Shown here piece after piece: positions 6,835 through 14,491 of a stretch of 14,686 nucleotides of DNA. The notes beneath the pieces are model-generated. The model saw only the letters and a list, made by a program, of their open reading frames with translations. It had not been told where the DNA came from and ran no database searches. The stretch covers positions 1-14,686 of the forward strand of contig JAJZVS010000042.1 of assembly GCA_021845555.1 (NCBI GenBank). The letters are read 5' to 3'. Position 1 is the stretch's first letter. Every line of letters starts with the position of its first letter. Position numbers and translations under genes: made by a program. Source of the stretch: Pseudomonadota bacterium (lineage in GTDB: Bacteria; Pseudomonadota; Alphaproteobacteria; Acetobacterales; Acetobacteraceae).

Positions 6835-7818
6835 CTAGGAAGCGGGGGGTGAAGAAACCCTTAGCGCCGCCGCCGCGCGCGCCAGCAGCACCGCGACGGC
6901 GCAGGAAGCGATCCGGGTGCGCTCGGAATCGGCGCGGCTGGTCAGGATGACCGGCACCCGCGCACCCACCACTACCCCGGCGGCATCGGCGCGGGCGAGG
7001 AACGTGAGCTGCTTGGCCAGCATGTTGCCGGCTTCCAGATCGGGCACCACCAGGATGTCCGCCCGTCCCGCCACCGCCGAGACGATGCCCTTTTCCGTCG
7101 CCGCCTCCGGACTGATCGCGTTGTCGAACGCCAGCGGGCCGTCCAGCAGCCCGCCGGTGATCTGCCCGCGATCGGCCATCTTGCACAGCGCCGCGGCGTC
7201 GATCGTCGATTGCAGCCGCGGATTGACCGTCTCCACCGCCGACAGGATCGCCACGCGCGGCGTCGCGATCCCCATCGCCCGGGCGAGATCGATCGCGTTC
7301 TGCACGATGTCGCGCTTGGTCTCCAGATCGGGGGCGATGTTCACCGCCGCGTCGGTGATCAGCAGCGGGCGCGGGTAGGTCGGCACGTCCATCAGATAGA
7401 CATGGCTGATCCGCCGTTCGGTGCGCAGCCCGGTGGTGGCGTCCAGCACCTCGTGCAGCAGTTCGTCGGTGTGCAGCGAGCCTTTCATCAGCAGGCTGGC
7501 CTCGCCGGCGCGCACCAGCGCGACCGCGGCGGCGGCGGCCGCGTGGCTGTGCGGGGCGGGCACCAGGCGGAACGGGGCGATATCGTGCCCACCCTCGGCG
7601 GCGGCGCGCAGGATGCGGGTCTCGGGGCCGACCAGGATCGGCACGATCAGCCCGGCGGCGGCGGCCTCGACCGCCGCGCCCAGCGCGTGCGCGTCGCAGG
7701 GATGGGCCACCGCGGTCGGCAGGGGAGGCGCGCCGGTCGTCGCGCGCGCCAGCAGTTCGCGGAACCAGGCGTGGCGGGGATGCTCCGCCGGATCGGCGGG
7801 GTCCGGATCGGTCGGCAT
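6835..7818 (-). CDS. Phosphate acetyl/butyryltransferase
   Basis: PTA_PTB-family acyltransferase of 327 aa that interconverts an acyl-CoA and an acyl phosphate (acetyl or butyryl class) in the cytoplasm. Recognisable stretches are LIVPILVGPE (57-66), SLLMKGSLHTDELLHEVL (108-125), LLITDAAVNIAPDLETKRD (152-170), GGLLDGPLAFDNAIS (222-236) and DILVVPDLEAGNMLAKQL (254-271). It lacks the N-terminal MaoC-like domain of the longer 'enoyl-CoA hydratase/phosphate acetyltransferase' proteins. The ATG at 7818 is chosen because GAAGGG precedes it and it begins 11 nt after the phaC stop, so it is co-transcribed and probably translationally linked with phaC. An acyl phosphate would normally go to acetate or butyrate kinase to make ATP, but no kinase gene follows. 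Acetyl versus butyryl specificity cannot be decided from the sequence. Confidence 0.88.
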   Translation of the reverse strand: MPTDPDPADPAEHPRHAWFRELLARATTGAPPLPTAVAHPCDAHALGAAVEAAAAGLIVPILVGPETRILRAAAEGGHDIAPFRLVPAPHSHAAAAAAVALVRAGEASLLMKGSLHTDELLHEVLDATTGLRTERRISHVYLMDVPTYPRPLLITDAAVNIAPDLETKRDIVQNAIDLARAMGIATPRVAILSAVETVNPRLQSTIDAAALCKMADRGQITGGLLDGPLAFDNAISPEAATEKGIVSAVAGRADILVVPDLEAGNMLAKQLTFLARADAAGVVVGARVPVILTSRADSERTRIASCAVAVLLARAAAALRVSSPPAS

Positions 7819-7829
7819 GGCGTGGCCCT

Positions 7830-9650
7830 TCAATGCGCGTGCACGTAGCGTCCGGGCGCGTCGTCCAGCGGGCGGAACCCCGCTGCGCCGAAGCCCGGCG
7901 GCGGCACCGGGGACCCCGAGCGTTCGCCGAGCCAGGCCGACCATGCCGGCCACCACGAGCCCGCGCGCGGCGGATTTTCCGCCACCCACTCCTCCGGCGC
8001 CAGATAGCGGTCGCCGTGCCGGCGGCGGGCCAGGCGGAAATGCCGGCCGGGATGGCCCGGCTCGCTCACCACGCCGGCGTTGTGCCCGCCCGAGGTCAAC
8101 ACGAACGTCAGTTCGCCGTCGTTGAGGAGATGCAGCTTGTACACCGACCGCCAGGGCGCGATGTGGTCGGTCTCGGTGCCGACCACGAACATCGGCAGCC
8201 GCAGATCGGCCAGCGACACCGGCGCGCCACCGGCGGGCAGGCGCCCCTCCGCCAGATCGTTGTTCAGGAACAGCCGGTGCAGATACTCAGTGTGCATGCG
8301 CGCCGGCATGCGCGTGCCGTCGGCGTTCCAGGCCATCAGGTCGGACGGGTGCTCGCGCTGGCCCAGCAGGTAGGCGCGTACCGCGCGCGACCAGATCAGG
8401 TCGTTGGAGCGCAGCAGCTGGAACGCGCCGGCCATCTGCCGGCTGTCCAGATAGCCTTGCGCGGCCATCAGGTCGTCGAGGAAGTCGAGCTGGTCCTCGG
8501 TGATGAACAGCTGCAGCTCGCCCGCCTCGGTGAAGTCGGTCTGCGAGGCGAACAGCGTCAGGCTGCCCAGCCGGTCGTCGCCGTCGCGCGCCATCGCCGC
8601 GGCGGCGATCGAAAGCAGCGTGCCGCCCAGGCAATAGCCCACCGCGTGCACCTTGGCCGCGGGACGGACCGCGCCCACCGCCTCCAGCGCGGCCAGCACG
8701 CCCTTGGTGCGGTAGTCGTCGAGCGACAGGTCGCGCAACTCGGCCCCGGGGTTGCGCCAGGAAATCGCGAACACCGTGTAGCCCTGGCCCACCAGCCAGC
8801 GGATCAGCGAGTTTTCCGGCGACAGATCCAGGATGTAGTATTTCATGATCCAGGCCGGCACGATCAGCACCGGCTCGGGCCGCACCGTCGGCGTGCTGGG
8901 GGCGTACTGGATCAGCTCGATCAGCGCGTTGCGGAAGATCACCTTGCCTTGCGTGGCGGCGATATCGGCGCCTATCCGGAATTTCCCCGCCGCCGGCGCG
9001 CCGCGCAGCGTGTCCTGCAGATCGCGCAGGAAATTCGCCGCCCCCTCCGCCAGGTTGCGCCCGCCGCTGTCGGCGGTCGCGGCGATCACCTCCGGGTTGA
9101 GCCAGGGGATGTTGGACGGGGAGAAGATGTCCAGCCACTGACGGGTGGCGAAGGAGACGATGCGGTCGTTGGCCCGCGTGATGCCCTCGGGTCCCGCCGC
9201 TGCCTCCGCCCACCATTCCTCGGTCAGCAGGAAGGCCTGCTGGAGCAGATGGAACGGCGGGTTCTGCCAGCCCGGCGCGGCGAAGCGGCGATCGCCGCGC
9301 GAGGGCGCGATCACCGGCGTGCCGGTCGCCGCCCCCTCGGCCAGGCGCCGGGCCTGGTGCAGCGCCATGCGCGCGAGGCCGAGGCGGCGGAACGGCGCAT
9401 TGGCCAGATGGGCCGCCCAGTCGAGCCAGGCGAGCCCGAGCGCGGTGGGCGACAGGCCGAGCGTGGCGCGGCCCTCGGCCGCGTGCACCAGATTGTCGAG
9501 CGCGGCGAGATCCGCGGTAGGGCGCAGGCAGGCGCCGACCGGCGGCGGCTCCGGCGGGGAGGGAACCGCGGACGGGGCGGCGGCGGGCTTGCCGGCGGCG
9601 GAGACGTCCTCGGGCGGGTTCGGGGGGAGTGGGCGAGTGGCGATGTTCAT
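7830..9650 (-). CDS. phaC: Polyhydroxyalkanoate synthase (class I type)
   Basis: Polymerises (R)-3-hydroxyacyl-CoA into polyhydroxyalkanoate at the granule surface. With the start at 9650 it is 606 aa, near the usual 580-600 for class I. Residues 1-45 are a Pro/Ala-rich variable tail; the PhaC N-terminal domain follows (LLTEEWW at 141-147), then the signature PAWIMKYYILDLSPENSL (265-282) and an alpha/beta-hydrolase core. The catalytic triad is visible: C340 in GYCLGG, D495 in GTETDH and H523 in GGHNAG. The 28-residue D-H gap equals that of the Cupriavidus enzyme (D480/H508). The frame stays open far upstream, but that part overlaps the transglutaminase gene and has its antisense-like composition. 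ATGs at 9674 and 9650 are both possible; I prefer 9650 because the predicted promoter would initiate there, making the mRNA nearly leaderless. No clear ribosome-binding site precedes either. Confidence 0.93.
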   Translation of the reverse strand: MNIATRPLPPNPPEDVSAAGKPAAAPSAVPSPPEPPPVGACLRPTADLAALDNLVHAAEGRATLGLSPTALGLAWLDWAAHLANAPFRRLGLARMALHQARRLAEGAATGTPVIAPSRGDRRFAAPGWQNPPFHLLQQAFLLTEEWWAEAAAGPEGITRANDRIVSFATRQWLDIFSPSNIPWLNPEVIAATADSGGRNLAEGAANFLRDLQDTLRGAPAAGKFRIGADIAATQGKVIFRNALIELIQYAPSTPTVRPEPVLIVPAWIMKYYILDLSPENSLIRWLVGQGYTVFAISWRNPGAELRDLSLDDYRTKGVLAALEAVGAVRPAAKVHAVGYCLGGTLLSIAAAAMARDGDDRLGSLTLFASQTDFTEAGELQLFITEDQLDFLDDLMAAQGYLDSRQMAGAFQLLRSNDLIWSRAVRAYLLGQREHPSDLMAWNADGTRMPARMHTEYLHRLFLNNDLAEGRLPAGGAPVSLADLRLPMFVVGTETDHIAPWRSVYKLHLLNDGELTFVLTSGGHNAGVVSEPGHPGRHFRLARRRHGDRYLAPEEWVAENPPRAGSWWPAWSAWLGERSGSPVPPPGFGAAGFRPLDDAPGRYVHAH

Positions 9651-9656
9651 GCGGCG

Positions 9657-9698
9657 TTTATCGCGCTGCGGCATCGCCGGCTCACTGATCCAGATCAA
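9657..9698 (-). promoter_or_regulatory. FNR/FixK-like box and -10 element upstream of phaC
   Basis: The minus strand carries TTGATCTGGATCAG at 9698-9685, matching the FNR/Anr/FixK consensus TTGAT-N4-ATCAA at nine of ten fixed positions. GATAAA (9662-9657, four of six matches to TATAAT) lies 32 nt from the box centre, the spacing expected at class II FNR promoters with the box at -41.5. The implied transcription start is about 9650, at the phaC ATG. The box overlaps the TGA stop of the transglutaminase gene. The match and spacing are seen; binding is inferred. Confidence 0.55.
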
Positions 9699-10708
9699 CC
9701 GGCGGCGCGAACCCGGACCGCGCCGCCCGACGGGGCGGTGCCCGGGGTCGCGCCCGGAGTCGCGCCCGGAGTCGCACCCGGAGTCGCACCAGGGGGCGCG
9801 CCGGCGGCCGTCGCCGGGCCGTCCGCTTCGGGCGTCTCGGTGACTTCCACCTCCACCGTCATGCCCAGGCTGTCGGAGGGAAACCCGGTCCAGGTGCCCG
9901 ACAGCGGCACCGCCTGGCGCGGGTCGCGCGCCACCGCCACGCGGATCAGGTCCCGGTTGGTGCCGACGATGCCGTTGGTCGGGTCGAACTCCACCCAGCC
10001 GGCGCCGGGCAGGAAAATCTGCGCCCAGGCATGGGTGGCGCCGGCGCCCACCCGCTCGCGTCCGGCCGCGCCGCCGGGGTTGTAGAGATAGCCGGAGACG
10101 AACCGCGCGGCGAGGCCGAGCGTGCGGGCCCCTTCCATCAGCAGCAGCGCGAAATCGCGGCAGGTGCCGGAGCCGAGCGCCAGCGTGGCGGCGGCGTCCT
10201 GCACCCCCGCGTCCTCGCGCACCTGGTAGGTGAAGTCGTTGCGGATCGCCAGCGTCATGTCGGCCAGCACCGACTCGGTGTACATCGGCGTCGGGCGGCG
10301 CAGGAAACGGCGGGCCCAGATATCCACCGCGCGGTCCGGATCCGGCGTCTGCCGCTCGATGCAGCGCAGCAGGTCGGGCATGTCGGCGGCGTCGTAGGCG
10401 AAAGGATAGGTCTGCGCGTGGGTGTCGAGCGCGAAGTCGAGCGGGTTCACCGGCTGGTGGTCGAGCGAGACGCGGCAGTCGAACGCCAGCGTCTCGGCGC
10501 GCCGGTCGAACCGGGCCAGCGCGACGCAGTTGCCGAACACGTCGTGGATCCAACGCAGGTCGGCGGGTTCGGGATCGATCGCGATCTCGGCCGAGATCAG
10601 CCGCTGGTCGTGGCCGTCGCGCGGACGGAACATGATCCGATGCTCGCCGAACGCCACCTTCTGGCGGTAGCGATAGGTGGTGCGGTGGCGGACGGACAGC
10701 AGGGGCAT
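9695..10708 (-). CDS. Transglutaminase-like cysteine peptidase
   Basis: Transglutaminase-like protein of 337 aa (COG1305 type: an N-terminal beta-sandwich 'bact_transglu_N' region, then the transglutaminase core). The catalytic triad is intact: C183 in GSGTCRDFA, H226 in ATHAWAQIF and D242 in EFDPTNG. No signal peptide is seen, so a cytoplasmic location is likely. In the known system of a circularly permuted ATP-grasp, alpha-E and transglutaminase, it is predicted to act as a peptidase or amide hydrolase on the ligase product rather than as a cross-linking enzyme. It starts 12 nt after the alpha-E stop, as the third gene of that operon. Its C-terminal tail (about 301-329) is a low-complexity Gly-Ala-Thr-Pro repeat encoded by a 12-bp tandem array, probably disordered. 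No strong Shine-Dalgarno is visible before the ATG at 10708, but it matches the family N-terminus (a basic, beta-strand HRTTYRY segment). Confidence 0.9.
   Translation of the reverse strand: MPLLSVRHRTTYRYRQKVAFGEHRIMFRPRDGHDQRLISAEIAIDPEPADLRWIHDVFGNCVALARFDRRAETLAFDCRVSLDHQPVNPLDFALDTHAQTYPFAYDAADMPDLLRCIERQTPDPDRAVDIWARRFLRRPTPMYTESVLADMTLAIRNDFTYQVREDAGVQDAAATLALGSGTCRDFALLLMEGARTLGLAARFVSGYLYNPGGAAGRERVGAGATHAWAQIFLPGAGWVEFDPTNGIVGTNRDLIRVAVARDPRQAVPLSGTWTGFPSDSLGMTVEVEVTETPEADGPATAAGAPPGATPGATPGATPGATPGTAPSGGAVRVRAAG
9741..9788. repeat. 12-bp tandem repeat inside the transglutaminase gene
   Basis: Four consecutive copies of a unit close to CCCGGAGTCGCA (9741-9752, 9753-9764, 9765-9776, 9777-9788) differ at only one or two bases, and a degenerate fifth follows to 9800. 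Being a multiple of three, the array keeps the frame and encodes repeated Gly-Ala-Thr-Pro in the protein tail. Copy number could change without breaking the gene. Confidence 0.88.
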
Positions 10709-10720
10709 ACGGGGTGGCGC

Positions 10721-11710
10721 CTATTGCGCCGGAACGGACGGCGCGGAGGGAGAAGCGGCACTATAGCCGAAAAATCCCACCGCGAGATCCTCCGCGGCCA
10801 GGTTCAGCCGGAGCTGGATCATGTCCAGGAACTCGTGCAGCCCGCGCACCAGGATCTCGTCGATCGTGACCGCGCTGAGCAGGCCCCGCAGCCCGTCCAG
10901 CTGTTCCGCCGCGCCGGTGCCCCCGCGCAGCCCGTAGCGGGCCCGGAGCTCGGAGAGCAGCATCTCCGCCTCCCGCACGCAGAGATAGACCGAGCGCGGG
11001 AAGCGCCGGTTCAGCAGCAGGAAGCCGGCCACCTGCGCCGGCGTCATGCCGGTGGCGTGGATGCGGCGGAAGGCGTGGTAGCCCGCCGCGGAGCGCAGCA
11101 GCACGTTCCACTGCCCGGCATCGACCGGGGAGCCGAGGTCGCGCGGATCGGGCAGCAGCACATGGTATTTCATATCCAGCAGGCGGGTGGTCTGGTCGGC
11201 GCGTTCCAGGTAGCGGCCGAGCTGATAGAAGAACCAGGCCTGGTCGCGGTAGAACGTGCCCTCGGTGATCCCGGTATGGGTCTGGCAGGCGAGCTTGATC
11301 TCGGAGAACAGCGGGCTGAGCCGGCCGGGCGCGAGATCGGCGGCGGAGAGCGCGCTCAGCCGGTTGTGGAACATATTGAGCTGCACCCACATCTCGGTGG
11401 AGATCAGCGGGCGCAGCATGCGCGCGTTCTCCCGCGCCGCGCGCACGGCGCTGACGATGGAAGACGGGTTGGTGGCATCGGTGACGTAGAATGCCAGCAC
11501 CGTCTCCGCCGTGGCTTCCCGGTGACGGGCGGCGAACGCCGCCTCGTCGGAATGCAGCTGCACGATCGGCGCCCAGTCCTGCCCGCCTTCGGTGTTGCGC
11601 GCGAAGGTCTCGTTCACGTCCAGGATGCGGGCGAGGTTCTCCACCCGCTCGACATAGCGGGCGAGCCAGATCAGCGCGTCGGCGTAGCGGGCGAGCAGGA
11701 TGTCACTCAA
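10721..11710 (-). CDS. Alpha-E domain protein (amidoligase-system partner)
   Basis: All-helical alpha-E protein (COG2307 type), 329 aa, about the usual length. The conserved start LLARYADALIWLARYVERVEN (5-25, an approximate family motif) and the later FFYQLGRYLERADQTTRLLD region are typical. The family has no proven biochemical activity; it nearly always accompanies a circularly permuted ATP-grasp protein and a transglutaminase-like peptidase, and is thought to be a helper or scaffold of that amidoligase system. The likely start is TTG at 11710, because it puts the conserved N-terminal motif right after the initiator and no ATG or GTG lies near it. The TTG overlaps the ATP-grasp stop by 8 nt (TTGAGTGA), so translation is probably coupled. 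AAGGA lies about 11 nt upstream. Confidence 0.9.
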   Translation of the reverse strand: MSDILLARYADALIWLARYVERVENLARILDVNETFARNTEGGQDWAPIVQLHSDEAAFAARHREATAETVLAFYVTDATNPSSIVSAVRAARENARMLRPLISTEMWVQLNMFHNRLSALSAADLAPGRLSPLFSEIKLACQTHTGITEGTFYRDQAWFFYQLGRYLERADQTTRLLDMKYHVLLPDPRDLGSPVDAGQWNVLLRSAAGYHAFRRIHATGMTPAQVAGFLLLNRRFPRSVYLCVREAEMLLSELRARYGLRGGTGAAEQLDGLRGLLSAVTIDEILVRGLHEFLDMIQLRLNLAAEDLAVGFFGYSAASPSAPSVPAQ

Positions 11711-13130
11711 GGACCCAGGTATCCTTCGAACCGCCCCCTTGGGACGAATTGACGATCAGCGAGCCTTGCCGCAGCGCGACGCGGGTGAGACCGCCGGGCA
11801 GCACCCAGGTCTTCGCCCCGGTGACGGCGAAGGGGCGGAAATCGACATGCCGCGGCACCACCTCCCCGTCCACCAGCGTCGGCGCGACCGAGAGCGAGAT
11901 GCAGGGCTGGCTGATGTAGTTCGCCGGATCGGCGAGCAGCTGCGCGCGGCAGGCCGCAAGTTCGGCGCGCGAGGCGCGCGGGCCGATGGTGATGCCATAG
12001 CCGCCCGCCTCGCCTACCGGCTTGACCACCAGCTCCGCCAGGTGATCGAGCGTATAGGCCAGCCCCTCGGCTTCGCGGCAGAGATGCGTTTCGACGTTGG
12101 GCAGGATCTGATCCTGCCCAAGATAATAGCGGATGATGCGCGGCATGTAGGCATACATCGCCTTGTCGTCGGCCACGCCGGTGCCGACCGCGTTGGCGAG
12201 GCCCACGTTGCCGGCCCGGTACGCCCGCATCAGGCCGGGCACGCCGAGCGCGCTGTCGGCGCGGAACACTTCCGGGTCCAGGAACTCGTCGTTGATCCGC
12301 CGGTAGATCACATCGACCCGCGCCAGGCCGCCGGTGGTGCGCATGAACACGCGGTCGTTCTCCACCGTCAGGTCGCGCCCCTCGACCAGCGGGACGCCCA
12401 TTTCGCGGGCCAGGAACACGTGCTCGAAGAAGGCCGAGTTGTAGCTGCCGGGGGAGAGCAGGACCACCGAGGGGTCCAGCGCCTCCGGCGGGGCGATCTC
12501 GCGCAGCGCCGCGCGCAGCTGCGGGCCATAGTGGTCCACCGGGCGCAGCGCGATGCCGCGCAGCAGGTCGGGGAAGGCGCGCTGCATCATGTGCCGGTTC
12601 TCGATCACGTAGCTCACGCCCGAGGGCGTGCGCGCATTGTCTTCCAGCACCAGGAAGCCGCCGGCGTCGTCGCGGATGATGTCGGTGCCGCAGACGGTGA
12701 CATAGGTGCCGTGCGGCAGGTCGAGATCCTGCATGATCGGGCGGAACTGCGCGTGGCCCAGCACCAGGTCTGCCGGCAGCACGCCGTCGCGCAGGATTTT
12801 CCGCTCGTGATACAGATCGGCCAGCAGCAGGTTGAGCGCGCGCACGCGCTGGATCACGCCGGTCTCGATCTGCCGCCAGTCGGCGGCCGACAGGACGCGC
12901 GGGATCACGTCGAACGGCAGGATGCGGTCGATCGCGTCCTTGTCCGAATAGACGGTGAAGGTGATGCCGAGATTGTAGAGTTCCGCCTCCGCCGCGGCGG
13001 CACGGCCGTGCAGCGCCTCGATCGAGAGCGCGGCGAGACGGGCCCGCACCGGCGCGCCGGCCGGGTCGTTCAGCATCTCGCAGTAGAAATCGCCCAGCGC
13101 GGGGTCGGTGGCGTAGCGGTCCAGGATCAT
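11703..13130 (-). CDS. Circularly permuted ATP-grasp type 2 protein (amidoligase)
   Basis: Circularly permuted ATP-grasp protein (COG2308 type), 475 aa, full length for the family. It is predicted to form peptide-like amide bonds from a carboxylate and an amine using ATP, via an acyl phosphate; substrates are unknown. Conserved stretches are ITFTVYSDKDAIDRILPFDV (about 56-75), LEDNARTPSGVSYVIENR, SPGSYNSAFFEHVFLA, YRRINDEFLDP, GLANAVGTGVADDKAMYAYM, LVVKPVGEAGGYG, and the C-terminal VDFRPF with NSSQGGGSKDTWVL. The acidic and basic residues in these motifs fit the ATP/metal site. The ATG at 13130 begins MILDRYATDP; there is only a weak AAG upstream and no better start. It leads the three-gene operon with alpha-E and the transglutaminase-like peptidase. 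Assignment to family is very firm; the reaction is not. Confidence 0.92.
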   Translation of the reverse strand: MILDRYATDPALGDFYCEMLNDPAGAPVRARLAALSIEALHGRAAAAEAELYNLGITFTVYSDKDAIDRILPFDVIPRVLSAADWRQIETGVIQRVRALNLLLADLYHERKILRDGVLPADLVLGHAQFRPIMQDLDLPHGTYVTVCGTDIIRDDAGGFLVLEDNARTPSGVSYVIENRHMMQRAFPDLLRGIALRPVDHYGPQLRAALREIAPPEALDPSVVLLSPGSYNSAFFEHVFLAREMGVPLVEGRDLTVENDRVFMRTTGGLARVDVIYRRINDEFLDPEVFRADSALGVPGLMRAYRAGNVGLANAVGTGVADDKAMYAYMPRIIRYYLGQDQILPNVETHLCREAEGLAYTLDHLAELVVKPVGEAGGYGITIGPRASRAELAACRAQLLADPANYISQPCISLSVAPTLVDGEVVPRHVDFRPFAVTGAKTWVLPGGLTRVALRQGSLIVNSSQGGGSKDTWVLE

Positions 13131-13167
13131 GCGGCTTGGTAAAGCAAGCGCCGTGCCGCCGATAGCC

Positions 13168-13200
13168 TCCGCCGGGAGGAAGCTTCTCCCTCCCGGCGGA
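13168..13200 (-). terminator. GC-rich stem-loop after the substrate-binding protein gene
   Basis: A perfect 12-bp inverted repeat, TCCGCCGGGAGG at 13168-13179 paired with CCTCCCGGCGGA at 13189-13200, with a 9-nt loop. It lies 17 nt beyond the stop of the binding protein and upstream of the ATP-grasp gene. No T-run follows on the minus strand, so it may be a weak or Rho-assisted terminator, or an mRNA-stabilising hairpin. Confidence 0.5.
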
Positions 13201-13217
13201 CAGTCATGGTCGGACGC

Positions 13218-14462
13218 TCAGGCCGAGGTGACGGGGAAGTTGCACTTCGGGTTGAGCGGGTGCAGCGCCTGCGCCGCCGGGGTGACGTGGACCAGCTTGA
13301 ACAGGTCCCAGCCGCCCGGCTTGGTGGGCGCCTTGGCCTGCCACAGATAGGCCGGGAACACCCCGCGCCCGTCCGCGCGCACCGCGCCCTTGCCGAACGC
13401 GTCGTCGTCGGTCGGCATGCCCTTCATGCGCGCCACCGCGGCCCGGCCGCTCTTCTTCGCGTTCGCCGCACCCATCGCCGCCACCGCCTTCAGGTAGTGC
13501 AGCGTCATGGAATAGTTCGACGCATGCGCCTGGTTCGGATAGGCGCCGTTGACCATGTGCGGCAGCACGCGCTTGGTGAAGGCGCGGGTGCCGGCATTGT
13601 AGTCCCAGTAGAACGAGGTCGTGCAGTTGAGCCCGTCCGCCATCTTCGCGCCGAGCGCGTGCACGTCGGTGATGAAGATCAGCAGCGGCGCGATCTTCAT
13701 CGTCTTGGTCAGGCCGAACTCATGCGCCTGCTTGATGCAGTTGACCGTGTCGGCGCCGGCATTGGCCAGCCCGAGCACGTTCGCGCCCGAAGCCTGCGCC
13801 TGCTCCAGATAAGACGAGAAATCGGTGGTGGTGGGGAACGGATAGCGCACCGCGCCCTTCACCGTTCCGCCGGAGGTCTTCACCACCGCTGCCGTCTGGT
13901 CCTGCAGGATATGGCCGAAGATGTAGTCGGCGGTGATGAAGAACCAGTTCTTGCCGCCCGCCTTCACCATCGCGCCGCCGTTCGACTGCGCCAGCATGTA
14001 GGTGTCGAACGACCAGATGATGGTGTTCGGGCTGCACTGCTGATCCGTCAGGTCGGTCACGGTGGCCGAACCGTCGAGCAGGATCTTGTCCTTCTCCTTC
14101 GTCACCTGGCCCACCGCCAGCGCGACCGAGGAGGTCGGCACGTCGATGATCGCGTCCACACCCTGGTCGCACCACTGGCGCGCGATGGTGGCGGCGACGT
14201 CGGGCTTGTTCTGGTGGTCCGCCTCGATCACTTCGATATCGAAGCCATGCGACGGGCCGTTGAACTCGGCCACCGCCTGACGGACGCAGACGACGGAATT
14301 GGGGCCGGTGGTATCGCGATAGGTGCCGGACAGGTCGGTGAGCACGCCGAGCTTGATCTTCGGCTTGGTGGCGGCCCGGGCGGGAGACAGCGGGGCGCCG
14401 AGCAGCGGGGCGGCGGACAGCGCGGCGGCAGTGCCGAGCAGGCCGCGTCGAGAGAGCGACAT
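13218..14462 (-). CDS. ABC transporter substrate-binding protein, branched-chain amino acid/amide type
   Basis: Periplasmic binding protein (Peripla_BP_6, LivK/HAAT class), 414 aa, that should capture an amino acid, amide or similar small solute for an ABC importer. The N-terminus MSLSRRGLLG followed by a hydrophobic stretch and ending SPARA|AT is a Tat-type signal with cleavage near residue 30. The mature protein opens IKLGVLTDLSGTYRDTTG and has the two-lobed type I features DHQNKPDVAATIARQW, a serine-rich VPTSSVALA and the ENWFF-like KNWFFITADYIFGH. The ATG at 14462 has AGGAG 7 nt upstream; in-frame residues further upstream are not signal-like. No permease or ATPase gene lies downstream (the ATP-grasp operon follows a stem-loop), so partners must be upstream, outside the window, or elsewhere. 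The ligand cannot be assigned. Confidence 0.9.
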   Translation of the reverse strand: MSLSRRGLLGTAAALSAAPLLGAPLSPARAATKPKIKLGVLTDLSGTYRDTTGPNSVVCVRQAVAEFNGPSHGFDIEVIEADHQNKPDVAATIARQWCDQGVDAIIDVPTSSVALAVGQVTKEKDKILLDGSATVTDLTDQQCSPNTIIWSFDTYMLAQSNGGAMVKAGGKNWFFITADYIFGHILQDQTAAVVKTSGGTVKGAVRYPFPTTTDFSSYLEQAQASGANVLGLANAGADTVNCIKQAHEFGLTKTMKIAPLLIFITDVHALGAKMADGLNCTTSFYWDYNAGTRAFTKRVLPHMVNGAYPNQAHASNYSMTLHYLKAVAAMGAANAKKSGRAAVARMKGMPTDDDAFGKGAVRADGRGVFPAYLWQAKAPTKPGGWDLFKLVHVTPAAQALHPLNPKCNFPVTSA

Positions 14463-14491
14463 TGGGAGACTCCTGGACGTGACGATATGAA

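Noticed and set aside
4194..6950. Plus-strand open frame of 918 codons opposite rpmJ and the glycosyltransferase
   Set aside because: Low-complexity Arg/Gly/His composition, no recognisable motif, spans several genes on the other strand; an antisense shadow.
7833..10085. Plus-strand open frame of 750 codons opposite phaC
   Set aside because: phaC on the minus strand has an intact catalytic triad; the opposite frame crosses the phaC-transglutaminase junction and has no domain.
9651..10553. Possible long N-terminal extension of PhaC
   Set aside because: The frame stays open, but this part overlaps the transglutaminase gene and translates to Arg/Pro/Gly-rich sequence unlike any PhaC N-terminus.
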